Source of the DNA: Candidatus Falkowella caecavicola
GTDB lineage: Bacteria; Bacillota; Clostridia; Oscillospirales; Ruminococcaceae
NCBI GenBank assembly: GCA_904420125.1
Contig: CAJFUK010000063.1
Span: 1-32,196 of the forward strand
DNA length: 32,196 nt
Direction: 5' to 3'
In this document: one piece after another, positions 1 through 10,130 of the stretch
How the letters are laid out: the number at the start of each line of letters is the position of its first letter
Position numbering within the stretch: position 1 is the first letter of the stretch
Program-made: the position numbers and the translations under genes
The notes under the pieces: model-generated
Told to the model about the DNA's origin: nothing
The model's input: only the letters and a program-made list of their open reading frames with translations
Database searches by the model: none

Positions 1-1295
<1,295 letters not shown>

Positions 1296-1304
1296 GGAGG
1301 AGCT

Positions 1305-3914
1305 ATGCAGGAAGTTAAAACATTTAAACAAAATGATCTCGTTTTAAAGGTTCATCCGGTATATGACCCTGCGCTTCTGGATCTGGACGCCTGGGATCCG
1401 TTTCTGGACCGGCTTTGCAGCAACCGGCCCTATCAAAAAGAAGCCATCCGCCATGCGGTAATCTATCTGGCCTCCGGCCGCTATCAGACGCTGCGGGAAC
1501 TGGCAGAAGAAAATTACCGCAAAAACCCAAATCTGCAGGAGAAATACCCCTCTTTTGACCGGTTCTGTCAGAATCTGCAGCTTCCCGACCAGTTATATGC
1601 TACGCTGGATCTCGCGACCGGTACAGGCAAATCCTATGTCATATACGGCATTGCCCAGATCCTGTTGGGGATCGGGCTTGTGGACCGTGTGCTGGTTCTT
1701 TGCCCCTCGCTGACCATTGAAACCGGTTTGACTGAAAAATTTGAAGCGTTAAGCGGGGACGCTTTGCTGAAAAGCCTGATTCCTCCGGAAGCTGTCTGTA
1801 AAAACCCCCGGATCATCAACGCCAACAGTACCATCCAGAAAGGCGACCTCTGCGTGGAAAATATTCACGCGGTCTATGCCAATACAGGTTCTTCCATCGA
1901 GGACAGTCTGTTGGACTGCGGAGAGCGGGTGCTGGTCCTAAATGACGAAGCGCACCATATTTTTAATAAGACATCGGGCGCATCCAGAGAAAACACCGAC
2001 ATTAAAAAATGGAAAGAGTTCCTGCAAAACCCGCAGTACCGGTTCCGGTATATGCTTGGTTTTACCGGAACCGCCTATATTGGGGACGAATATTTCGCAG
2101 ACGTGATCTACCGTTTTTCCCTGCGGAATGCGATTGAAAGCCGGATTGTCAAAAACGTGGACTACGTGCAGGAAGACGATAGTGCCAATGATCAGGAGCG
2201 CTTTCAAAAAATCTATCAGAACCATCAGGAAAACAAGCGCCTGTATCCGCTGATCAAGCCGCTGACCATTCTGGTCACCAAAGATATTTCCAGGGCAAAA
2301 GCCCTGCATAACAGTCTGATCGAATTTTTGATGCAGTACGCGTCCCTGCCGCGGGAGACGGCGGAACAGAAGGTTCTGCTGGTCACTTCCCATCAGTCCC
2401 ATAAGATGAATCTGTTTAAACTGCGGACCGTCGATCAGCCGGAAAATCCGGCGGAATGGATTGTGTCCGTTTCCATGCTGACAGAAGGCTGGGACGTCAA
2501 AAACGTCTTTCAGATCGTTCCGATGGAGGAACGGGCGTTTAACTCCAAACTCCTGGTTGCGCAGGTGCTCGGACGCGGCCTGCGCGTTCCGGAAGCATAC
2601 CGGTCGCCCCAGCCTAAAGTCACGGTCTTCAACCATAAATCCTGGAGCGGAAAGATCCGGGAACTGGTGAACGAAGTGCTGGAGATCGAAAAGCGGCTTT
2701 ACAGCCATGTGCTGGAGGACGGCGCCCGCGCGGCTTTCCATTTCGAGGTACAGAACATCCGGTATACCGGTCAGCAGGAGGAGATCGAAACCTCTTCGGA
2801 AAACACCACGATGGATTTTTCCCGGCTGCTGACCGAGGGGATCGTTCTGGAGTCCCAGGCGGTCACGGAGGAAAAATCGACCCTGTATCAGTCGGCGCTG
2901 GGGTATGAGGCGGTACAGAGAAGTTATTCGATCGTCAAGGACACGGTTTCCATCGACGAACTGCTGGACAAACTCTATGACGAGTTTGAACAGCGGGAGT
3001 GGGAAGGAAAAGCGCTCCGGCTGGGAGAGGACGAATATACCCAGAATCAGCTGCCCCCGCGGGAGACCATCCGGCGGATCATCGAGATCTCGATGGAAAA
3101 ACGCGGGAATCAGGGGGATCTGCTCACTGAAAAAAATGCGCATAAAATTCTGACCGCATTTTCGACCCTGCTGCGGCGGAAAAATAAGACGGTGGTAACC
3201 CGTTCGACCATGGAAAATCTGTTTACGGTTTCAACCCGGGATCTGGAGCAGCAGTCTTTGGGGATCGGCGGCCTCCGGCGCGGCGCTTCCGTTTTTTACA
3301 GCACCGGCTGGGAGGACGAAATCACCGACCCGGAACAGCGCATGATGATGCAGGAAGTGATTGACGATTTAAGCCTTGCCCGGTCGGCTGTGATGCCGGT
3401 CAACGAGTTCCAGTTTAAGACTCCGGTGACGCTGGTACTGACCAGTTCCGAGCCGGAGCGGAGATTTACCGAACTGCTCTGCAAGTCAAAGTATGCCGGT
3501 ATCCTCTCCGCGTGGATCAAATCCCGCGACCGGAAGTTTTATGAAATCGAATACAGTTGCAGGCTGGGTTCCAAAGATTCCAAAACCAGAAAATATCTCC
3601 ATGCCAATTTCAATCCGGATTATTTTATTGAGGTGATCCGGGACGGGATGCGGTACATCCTTGTTGTGGAAATTAAGGCGGACGGCGACATTTCCGCCGA
3701 AAACTGCGCCAAGTATAAATATGGCGCCGAACATTTCCGCCAGCTCAACCGCCAGATGGAACAGATGGGGATCAACGACCGGTATCTCTTCCATTTTCTC
3801 AGCCCGAACGGATATGCGGCCTTTTTCCAGTGCATGCTCGACGGCAGCTTATTTGAAAACCCATCTGCTTTTCGCTGTGACCTGGAAAACCTTTTGGAAC
3901 AGAATATGGAGTAA
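1305..3914 (+). CDS. res: Type III restriction enzyme, Res subunit (helicase-nuclease)
   Basis: Res subunit of a type III restriction system: an ATP-dependent translocase that cleaves DNA when complexed with Mod. The 869 residues contain Walker A GTGKS (106-110), a DEAHH box (214-218), an FTGT motif III near 253, and a second helicase domain with LTEGWDVKN and a motif VI QVLGRGLR. A C-terminal PD-(D/E)xK nuclease has P771-D772, then E789 and K791 in VVEIK. Length is close to the family norm and no frameshift is seen. The start has AAGGAGG at 1294-1300. Because its partner mod is truncated, this Res is probably orphaned: type III Res needs Mod for recognition and cutting. It may be silent, supplied by another Mod in trans, or in early decay. 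Confidence 0.9.
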   Translation: MQEVKTFKQNDLVLKVHPVYDPALLDLDAWDPFLDRLCSNRPYQKEAIRHAVIYLASGRYQTLRELAEENYRKNPNLQEKYPSFDRFCQNLQLPDQLYATLDLATGTGKSYVIYGIAQILLGIGLVDRVLVLCPSLTIETGLTEKFEALSGDALLKSLIPPEAVCKNPRIINANSTIQKGDLCVENIHAVYANTGSSIEDSLLDCGERVLVLNDEAHHIFNKTSGASRENTDIKKWKEFLQNPQYRFRYMLGFTGTAYIGDEYFADVIYRFSLRNAIESRIVKNVDYVQEDDSANDQERFQKIYQNHQENKRLYPLIKPLTILVTKDISRAKALHNSLIEFLMQYASLPRETAEQKVLLVTSHQSHKMNLFKLRTVDQPENPAEWIVSVSMLTEGWDVKNVFQIVPMEERAFNSKLLVAQVLGRGLRVPEAYRSPQPKVTVFNHKSWSGKIRELVNEVLEIEKRLYSHVLEDGARAAFHFEVQNIRYTGQQEEIETSSENTTMDFSRLLTEGIVLESQAVTEEKSTLYQSALGYEAVQRSYSIVKDTVSIDELLDKLYDEFEQREWEGKALRLGEDEYTQNQLPPRETIRRIIEISMEKRGNQGDLLTEKNAHKILTAFSTLLRRKNKTVVTRSTMENLFTVSTRDLEQQSLGIGGLRRGASVFYSTGWEDEITDPEQRMMMQEVIDDLSLARSAVMPVNEFQFKTPVTLVLTSSEPERRFTELLCKSKYAGILSAWIKSRDRKFYEIEYSCRLGSKDSKTRKYLHANFNPDYFIEVIRDGMRYILVVEIKADGDISAENCAKYKYGAEHFRQLNRQMEQMGINDRYLFHFLSPNGYAAFFQCMLDGSLFENPSAFRCDLENLLEQNME

Positions 3915-3923
3915 TTTTCCGAG

Positions 3924-3947
3924 GCATGTTTTTCTGTAAAAACATGC
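3924..3947. terminator. Hairpin downstream of res, possible terminator
   Basis: A perfect 10-bp inverted repeat (3924-3933 and 3938-3947, loop CTGT) begins 9 bases after the res stop. The stem has its own T/A block but no T-run follows, so it may be an mRNA 3'-end hairpin rather than a classical terminator. A second weaker repeat, GGACAG...CTGTCC, follows at 3951-3978. The rest of the 427-base gap to the GH5 array holds the palindrome at 4056 and the promoter at 4227, and no gene that I can support. Confidence 0.5.
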
Positions 3948-4055
3948 GCCGGACAGCCTGGATGCAGGACGCCTGTCCGCGCAAAGGGCCTGTGTTGCCA
4001 TGAACCGGATATATATATACTTGCCATGGCCCCTGCTGCGGGGATGGGGCAAATG

Positions 4056-4097
4056 GAAAAGACCGGCGCTTTTCGATCGAAAAGCGCCGGTCTTTTC
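4056..4097. terminator. 42-bp perfect palindrome, bidirectional terminator
   Basis: Positions 4056-4076 are the exact reverse complement of 4077-4097. The GC-rich core GACCGGCGC is flanked by AAAA on the left and TTTT on the right, so the transcript of either strand folds into a strong hairpin ending in a short U-run. It separates the res locus from the glycosidase array. Confidence 0.65.
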
Positions 4098-4226
4098 CTG
4101 TTGTGTTCGAACCTGCCCCAATCCAATTTGTCCCGTTTCCAAATCCGGCAGAAAAGAAAAACAGAACAAAAAAAAACACGAAATGACGGTGCTGAAGAAG
4201 ATTATTGATAAAATCACAAAACCCTC

Positions 4227-4256
4227 TTGCTTTTATGGAATGAAATTGTGTATAAT
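4227..4256 (+). promoter_or_regulatory. Sigma-A promoter of the GH5 array
   Basis: A -35-like TTGCTT (4227-4232), an 18-bp spacer and a perfect -10 TATAAT (4251-4256) lie about 85 bases before the first GH5 start. Genes 1-4 of the array follow without another clear promoter, so this probably drives them as one transcript. No obvious operator was found around it. Confidence 0.65.
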
Positions 4257-4341
4257 AGCATAAAGACTGGCAGGAAAGATTTTGCCACACAGATAAAAAA
4301 TCACAGTATCCATCGAAAAAATAATGGCGGGAGGAATAGAC

Positions 4342-6108
4342 ATGCGCTTACAAAAATATGTAGAAGCAATGCAGCCCGGCTGGAATCTTGGAAATACGTT
4401 TGACGCGTTGGGGGAAGAAACGGCATGGGGAAATCCGAAAACAACCAGGGAAATGATTGATTTTGTCGCACAGTCCGGCTTTAAAAGCCTGCGGCTTCCG
4501 GTGACCTGGGGCCACAGGATGGGGGAAGCACCCGATTACCGGATTGATCCGGCCTTTCTGGAGCGGATCCGGGAAGTGGTCGATTGGGCATTGGATGCCG
4601 GCATGATGGTACTGCTGAATATGCACCACGACAGCCATTGGATTTATCATATGGATCAGCGCCATGATGCGATTTTGGACCAGTTCCGGGCGGCCTGGGT
4701 ACAGATTGCCGATTACTTTAAAGAGTATCCGGACAGTCTGCTGTTTGAAGGAATTAATGAACCGCGGTTTTCAGACGACTGGGGCGAGAACAAGCCGGAA
4801 TACTATACCTGGCTGGAAGAGCTGAATTTGGCGTTTTATGAGATTGTCAGAAATTCCGGCGGCAACAACGACAATCGTCCGCTGATGCTGACGACAGTAG
4901 CCGGATCCTATGACCAGCCCCGGATGGAGGCGCTGGTTCGGACAATCAAGTCCCTTCAGGATCCCAATATCATCGCTACTGTGCATTATTACGGCAGCTG
5001 GGCCTTCAGCACCAATATCGGCGGGAACCTGACCTTTAACGACGGCGATGCGGCAAAGGAAAGCGTCGATGAATGCTTTGACCGGATCTACCAGACGCTG
5101 GTGGCAGAGGGGATTCCGACGGTGCTGGGCGAGTTCGGATTATTTGGATTCCACAGACGGATGTGTTCGGTGGAACACGGAGAAGTGCTGAAGTTTTTTG
5201 AATATACATTAGAGGGCGCCAAAAAACGCCATATGCCGATCATGCTCTGGGATGACGGCTATCATCTGAACCGGACTGCATGTCAATGGAACGATCCGTC
5301 GATCATTGACCTGATTATGGCCAGCCGCGACGGGCGCAGTTCCACCGCTTTTACTGATACGGTGTATATCCGGCGCGGGTCGCCGGTGCAGCCGGTGGAG
5401 ATTCCCCTGCAGCTCAACGGAAATATGCTGTTGGGGGTTCAGTGCGGCGACAGCCTTCTGACAGAGGGGAAGGATTATCAGCTGACCCAGGAGGATACGC
5501 TGGTACTTTCCGCAGAACTGCTGGAAAGCCTTGCGGGACTGATGTCGGAAAAAGACTGCGGGACAGCTGCAACGCTTTCCTGCGCGTTTTCTGCCGGGCC
5601 GAATTGGAAGATCGAAGTCATCGTCTATGAACCGGTCCAGCTGTATAACACGGAAGGGACCGTGCAGAATTTTGCCATTCCGGCAGCCTATAACGGGGAC
5701 CGGCTGGCAACGATGGAGGCGGTTTATCCGGATGGAGGGAACGCAGGCCCGGCAGCGTGGACTCCGTTTAAGGAATTCAACGCCATGTTCTGGCCGGATT
5801 ATGCAGGCGGGCAGATCCATCTGACCGAGGGCTTTTTCCAGGAGTGCCAGGATGGTGAGATTGCGCTGCGGTTTCATTTCTGGGGCGGCGGGATCACAGA
5901 ATACCTGCTGACCAAAAATCAGGAGATCATCACCGGGCGCGCGATTCCCGAAACCGTTGGGAATACGCTGCCAGCGGTGGTCCCGTCGGAGGAAAAGATA
6001 CAGTCAAAAAACAGTAAAAAACGCAAGATCATACTGGGCGGTGCGCTGGGCGCCGCGGCTGCAGCGACTGGGCTGGCGGTATGGCTGCTGAAACGAAAAA
6101 AGAAATAA
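4342..6108 (+). CDS. GH5-family glycoside hydrolase, array copy 1 (no signal peptide, C-terminal membrane anchor)
   Basis: Endo-acting beta-glycanase of the GH5 cellulase family, substrate unproven (beta-glucan or mannan). I chose the ATG at 4342 because GGGAGG (4329-4334) lies 7 bases before it; the in-frame ATG at 4324 has no ribosome site. The 589 residues open with a GWNLGNTFD core and carry the acid/base E140 (NEPR), HYY at 215-217 and nucleophile E264 (GEFG). The catalytic domain ends near 335. An X2-like beta-sandwich (about 345-425), a second beta-rich module with FHFWGGG (about 430-545) and a C-terminal hydrophobic helix ending in LLKRKKK follow. Unlike copies 2-5 it has no signal peptide, and an in-frame stop at 4294-4296 rules out a longer start. 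The pocket loop reads WDDG. Export is therefore unclear. Confidence 0.88.
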   Translation: MRLQKYVEAMQPGWNLGNTFDALGEETAWGNPKTTREMIDFVAQSGFKSLRLPVTWGHRMGEAPDYRIDPAFLERIREVVDWALDAGMMVLLNMHHDSHWIYHMDQRHDAILDQFRAAWVQIADYFKEYPDSLLFEGINEPRFSDDWGENKPEYYTWLEELNLAFYEIVRNSGGNNDNRPLMLTTVAGSYDQPRMEALVRTIKSLQDPNIIATVHYYGSWAFSTNIGGNLTFNDGDAAKESVDECFDRIYQTLVAEGIPTVLGEFGLFGFHRRMCSVEHGEVLKFFEYTLEGAKKRHMPIMLWDDGYHLNRTACQWNDPSIIDLIMASRDGRSSTAFTDTVYIRRGSPVQPVEIPLQLNGNMLLGVQCGDSLLTEGKDYQLTQEDTLVLSAELLESLAGLMSEKDCGTAATLSCAFSAGPNWKIEVIVYEPVQLYNTEGTVQNFAIPAAYNGDRLATMEAVYPDGGNAGPAAWTPFKEFNAMFWPDYAGGQIHLTEGFFQECQDGEIALRFHFWGGGITEYLLTKNQEIITGRAIPETVGNTLPAVVPSEEKIQSKNSKKRKIILGGALGAAAAATGLAVWLLKRKKK

Positions 6109-6150
6109 CGGTACCCAATCAATTTGAAATGAAAGAGGAGAATCGGGCAA

Positions 6151-8103
6151 ATGAAAAAATGGATTCAAAAGAAAACAGCGGCCTTTGTAGCCATGATTTT
6201 GACCCTGACCTGTCTTCTGCCGCTTTCTGCGGCTTCCGTATCGGCGGCAGAAGAGGAGGTCTATATTCCGGAAAGCCCCATGCAGGAATATGTAGAGGCG
6301 ATGCAGCCCGGCTGGAACCTGGGCAACACGCTCGACGCGCTCGCGGAAGAGGATGGCTGGGGAAATCCGATCACAACCCAGGAGATGATCCAGTTTATCG
6401 CGGACAGCGGATTTAAAAGTATCCGGATCCCTGTGACCTGGAACCATCGGCTGTCCGGCCCGGACTACACCATCGATCCGGCCTTTATTGAGCGGGTGCA
6501 GACCGTGGTGCAATGGGCGCTGGATGCAGACCTCTATGTTATGATCAATTTACATAGGGACAGCGAATGGCTGCTGCCCATGAATGAGGAAAATCACGAC
6601 GAGCTGATCCGGAAATTTTCTTGCATCTGGACTCAGCTTGCCGAGGCATTCAAAGATTATCCCAATAAACTGATGTTTGAGAGCATCAATGAACCCCGTT
6701 TTTCAGACGACTGGGGCGAAAATCAGCCGGAATTTTTCGTCTGGGCAGAAGAACTGAATAATATCTGTTGCGACATCGTCCGTGCGTCCGGCGGCAATAA
6801 TGCCACCCGGCCGATTGTGCTCCCCACCATCACCTGCAACAGCGATCAGGCCCGTCTGGATGCGCTGGCGGAAACCATCCGTAAGCGCAACGACCCCAAT
6901 CTGATCGCGACGGTACATTATTACGGCCAATGGGTTTTCAGCGTCAATGTTGCAGGCGCTACCCGCTTTAACGACGAAGTGATTGCGGATATGACCAGTT
7001 TTTTTGACCGCACTTACAACACCCTGACCGCGCAGGGAATTCCGGTCATCGTCGGCGAATTCGGCCTTTTGGGCTTTGATAAATCCGTCAGCACCGTTGA
7101 ACAGGGAGAAATCCTGAAATTCTTTGAATATCTGACTCATTATGTCCCCTCCCTGGGCATGCCGCTTATGTGGTGGGACAACGGGCAGCACCTGGACCGT
7201 GTTAACCTGGTCTGGAAGTCTCCGGAAATCGCCGAGATCGCTGAGATGATCCTGCACGGGATTCTGGAAGGACGGTCGTCTTATACGGAAGACGATTTCA
7301 TCTTCCTGAAAAAAGATGAAGAGCCCGAAGACGTGACCATGTCGATTACTTTAAACGGTAACACCTTTAAAAGCCTGCTGGTCGACGGGACTCCTTTGCA
7401 GGAAGGGACCGACTATATCCTGTCCGAAACCGGGGACAGCATCACCTTTACCAAAGAGCTGCTCACGCGCCTGACTGAGTCTAAAGAGCTGGGCGTCAAT
7501 GCTGTGCTGACCTGCCAGTTCTCCGATGGACTGGATTGGGATATTGATGTGATCTATTACGACACGCCGCGGCTGGGAAGCTGGGAGGATATTTCCTCCG
7601 ACTTCGGCATCCCGGCGCAGTTCAACGGGGATCGTCTGGCGACGATGGAGGCGGTCTATACCGATACCGGGCAGCCCGCAGGGCCAGTAAACTGGACCCC
7701 GTATCAGGAATTTTATCTGCACTTCCGCCCGGACTATGAGACGGACACCATGTATCTGACACAGCAGTTCTTCGACGGCTGTGAGGATCGGGATATCAGC
7801 CTGCGGTTCCATTTCTGGAGCGGAGAGGTCGTCCAATATGAAATCAGCAAGCTCCAGAACTGGATTGAAGGGGTATCCTATCAGGAGCTGGACATTGACT
7901 ATCCGGGAAAAAATGACCCCAAAGAGCCGGTTTCTTCCGAGAGCGATGATACCAACAGCGCAGTTACAGAATCAGACGCACCGGTCAGTGCGCCCAGCGG
8001 GGGAAGCACGGCCGCCTATATCTGGGTGATCGTCGTATTGGTTGTGGCGATCGTGGTCATTGCGGGAATATGGGTTTATATGAAAAAAGTAAGGGGGAAA
8101 TAA
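6151..8103 (+). CDS. Secreted membrane-anchored GH5-family glycoside hydrolase, array copy 2
   Basis: A 650-residue paralog of its neighbours. AGAGGAG (6134-6140) precedes the ATG by 10 bases. A signal peptide (basic KKWIQKK, hydrophobic stretch, probable cleavage after VSA at about 33) leads to a GH5 domain with acid/base E181 (INEPR), HYY at 256-258 and nucleophile E303 (GEFG). The motif NLHRDS replaces the NLHHDS of its relatives, so the second His of the pair is Arg. The pocket loop is WWDNG. The X2-like module begins near VTMSITLNGN, followed by the module ending FHFWSGE, a Ser/Thr-rich linker, a transmembrane helix and a KKVRGK tail. No LPXTG motif is present, so anchoring is by the helix and the enzyme should face outward. 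The next gene starts one base after its stop. Confidence 0.9.
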   Translation: MKKWIQKKTAAFVAMILTLTCLLPLSAASVSAAEEEVYIPESPMQEYVEAMQPGWNLGNTLDALAEEDGWGNPITTQEMIQFIADSGFKSIRIPVTWNHRLSGPDYTIDPAFIERVQTVVQWALDADLYVMINLHRDSEWLLPMNEENHDELIRKFSCIWTQLAEAFKDYPNKLMFESINEPRFSDDWGENQPEFFVWAEELNNICCDIVRASGGNNATRPIVLPTITCNSDQARLDALAETIRKRNDPNLIATVHYYGQWVFSVNVAGATRFNDEVIADMTSFFDRTYNTLTAQGIPVIVGEFGLLGFDKSVSTVEQGEILKFFEYLTHYVPSLGMPLMWWDNGQHLDRVNLVWKSPEIAEIAEMILHGILEGRSSYTEDDFIFLKKDEEPEDVTMSITLNGNTFKSLLVDGTPLQEGTDYILSETGDSITFTKELLTRLTESKELGVNAVLTCQFSDGLDWDIDVIYYDTPRLGSWEDISSDFGIPAQFNGDRLATMEAVYTDTGQPAGPVNWTPYQEFYLHFRPDYETDTMYLTQQFFDGCEDRDISLRFHFWSGEVVQYEISKLQNWIEGVSYQELDIDYPGKNDPKEPVSSESDDTNSAVTESDAPVSAPSGGSTAAYIWVIVVLVVAIVVIAGIWVYMKKVRGK

Positions 8104-8104
8104 G

Positions 8105-10042
8105 ATGGGAAAAACTGCCAAAAAGAGATGGAGATCCCCGATTGCGCTTTTGACGGCGGCGGTGATGGCGTGCACCCTGCTTCCTATGCCTGTTGTGGGG
8201 GCAGAAGAAACGCCGGTTGAAAAAACCGCCATGCAGGAATATGTTGAGGAGATGCAGCCGGGCTGGAACCTTGGCAATACCTTTGACGCTACCGGCGGCG
8301 GCGAAACTGGCTGGGGGAATCCGGTAACGACCAAGGAGATGATTCAGTTCCTGGCAGATGCAGGTTTTAAAAGTCTCCGCCTTCCAGTGACATGGGGGTA
8401 CCGGACAGATGAACTGGATAATTACAAGATCCAGCCTCAACTCCTCGAACGCCTCAAAGAAATCATTGACTGGTGCCTGGAAGCCGATATGAAGGTTATG
8501 CTCAACACGCATCACGACAGCGACTGGATCCGGGAAGGAATGGCGCAGGATCACGATGAGGTAATGAAAAAATATAGGGCCATCTGGACTCAAGTTGCGG
8601 ATTATTTCAAGGATTATCCGCCGGAGCTGATGTTTGAGCCTGTCAATGAGCCGCGGTTCTCAGACGACTGGGGGGAGAATAAGCCGGAATATTTTGAATG
8701 GGTGGAAGAGCTGACAGTCGCGTGCCACGAGATTGTCCGGAATTCTGGCGGCAATAATGCGACTCGCCCATTGGTCGTAACACCTGCTGTCAGTTCGGCA
8801 GATCAGGTGCGGGTCGATGAGCTGGTCAAAACCATAGAGAAACTGAATGATCCCAATCTGATCGCCACGGTGCATTATTATGGAAAATGGGCGTTCAGTG
8901 TCAACCTGGCCGGGGAGACAGAATTTGACCAGAGCGTAAAAGATGAAATCGATACCATGGTCAATACCGTTTATGATGCCTTTGTTTCCAAAGGGATCCC
9001 GGTCGTGATCGGCGAGTTCGGTCTGCTGGGCTTTGACAAAGCCACAGATACTGTGGAACACGGAGAGATGCTGAAATATTTTGAATATTTTACCCAGGCA
9101 ACCCGTGAAAAGGGGATCACGATCATGCTCTGGGACAATGGCCAGCATCTGGACCGCAATAATCTGGTCTGGCGGGATCAGGACATGATTGACACCATCC
9201 TCTATGGTGCTACGCAGGGACGTTCTTCTTATGCCAACCGGGACTTTCTCTATATCAAACAGGGAGAGGAAGTCACGGATGCGACCATGACGCTCGAACT
9301 TAACGGCAACACGTTGCAGGAGATCTGGAATGGGGATACCCTTCTGCAGGAGGGAACGGATTATACAGTTTCCGAAGACGGGACCGCCGTCACTTTCCCG
9401 GCAGCTTTCCTGTCAGCGCTCACAGAAGGCCAGGAGCTGGGATCTGTGGCCACACTTCGGATGGTATTTTCCGCAGGCGTTGATTGGAAGGTGGACGTCC
9501 GGTATTATGATACCCCGCAGTTGGCCAGCCTGGAAGATCTTGCAATGGATTTCGGGATCCCCACCTTTTTCAACGGGGATCAGCTGGCGACCATGGAAGC
9601 AACCTACACCGACGGGACCGGAAATGCCGGACCGATCAACTGGAGTTCCTATCAGGAGTTCAATGCAGCCTTCCGTCCGGATTATGAAAATTACAAATTG
9701 TATGTCCGCGAAAGTTTCTGGGATGCAGCGAATGACGGGGAGATCCTTCTGAAATTCCATTTCTGGAGCGGAGAAGTGGTTCCCTATACTGTTACCAAAC
9801 TCGGTACCTGGGTTACAGGCGTTTCTTCGGATGAGCCGGAAGGGTATCCGGGGCTTCCGCCCCTTCCCGGCAGCGAGTCTTCCACAGAGGATTCTCAGAC
9901 AGAAGATACGGAAGACCCGCCGGTAGAATCAGTATCGACTGAACCTACCGAAAACACCGCGTTGCCCTGGATCATAGTCGTGGCTGTCCTTGCAGTTGCA
10001 GTTGTGATTGTTGCGGTGATTGCAGTGAAAAAGAAGAAATAG
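8105..10042 (+). CDS. Secreted membrane-anchored GH5-family glycoside hydrolase, array copy 3
   Basis: A 645-residue enzyme with the same plan: signal peptide (cleavage likely after VVGA, about 33), GH5 domain, X2-like module, FHFWSGE module, acidic Ser/Thr/Pro linker, transmembrane helix and KKKK end. Acid/base is E182 (VNEPR), HYY is at 257-259 and the nucleophile is E304 (GEFG). The pocket loop is WDNG, the commonest form, and NTHHDS keeps both histidines. Its ATG is one base downstream of copy 2's stop, with an AAGGGGG ribosome site inside copy 2, so the two are co-translated. With copies 1 and 2 it forms a subgroup sharing HYYGxW and LATMEA in the last module. Substrate is unproven; beta-1,4-glucan or glucomannan is the likely class. 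Confidence 0.9.
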   Translation: MGKTAKKRWRSPIALLTAAVMACTLLPMPVVGAEETPVEKTAMQEYVEEMQPGWNLGNTFDATGGGETGWGNPVTTKEMIQFLADAGFKSLRLPVTWGYRTDELDNYKIQPQLLERLKEIIDWCLEADMKVMLNTHHDSDWIREGMAQDHDEVMKKYRAIWTQVADYFKDYPPELMFEPVNEPRFSDDWGENKPEYFEWVEELTVACHEIVRNSGGNNATRPLVVTPAVSSADQVRVDELVKTIEKLNDPNLIATVHYYGKWAFSVNLAGETEFDQSVKDEIDTMVNTVYDAFVSKGIPVVIGEFGLLGFDKATDTVEHGEMLKYFEYFTQATREKGITIMLWDNGQHLDRNNLVWRDQDMIDTILYGATQGRSSYANRDFLYIKQGEEVTDATMTLELNGNTLQEIWNGDTLLQEGTDYTVSEDGTAVTFPAAFLSALTEGQELGSVATLRMVFSAGVDWKVDVRYYDTPQLASLEDLAMDFGIPTFFNGDQLATMEATYTDGTGNAGPINWSSYQEFNAAFRPDYENYKLYVRESFWDAANDGEILLKFHFWSGEVVPYTVTKLGTWVTGVSSDEPEGYPGLPPLPGSESSTEDSQTEDTEDPPVESVSTEPTENTALPWIIVVAVLAVAVVIVAVIAVKKKK

Positions 10043-10066
10043 TACGGACAGGGACGGAGATTTTGA

Positions 10067-10104
10067 AAATAAACCGGGAGGGCGTCAGCCCTCTTGGTTT
10101 ATTT
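10067..10104. other. Long intercistronic hairpin between GH5 copies 3 and 4
   Basis: Left arm 10067-10083 and right arm 10088-10104 form a 17-bp stem (two G-U pairs) closed by a GTCA loop, inside the 88-base gap between two array genes. No uninterrupted T-run follows. It could be a partial terminator, an RNase stop protecting the upstream message, or a processing site that sets different levels for copies 1-3 and copy 4. Confidence 0.6.
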
Positions 10105-10130
10105 CTGCTTAACAGGAAGGATGCGAGACC

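Noticed and set aside
1938-3143. 401-codon open frame on the minus strand
   Set aside because: It runs antisense through res, shows no recognisable domain and has no ribosome site; it is a by-product of res codon usage.
4323-4341. Start of GH5 copy 1 at ATG 4324
   Set aside because: No Shine-Dalgarno precedes it; the GGGAGG after it serves ATG 4342.
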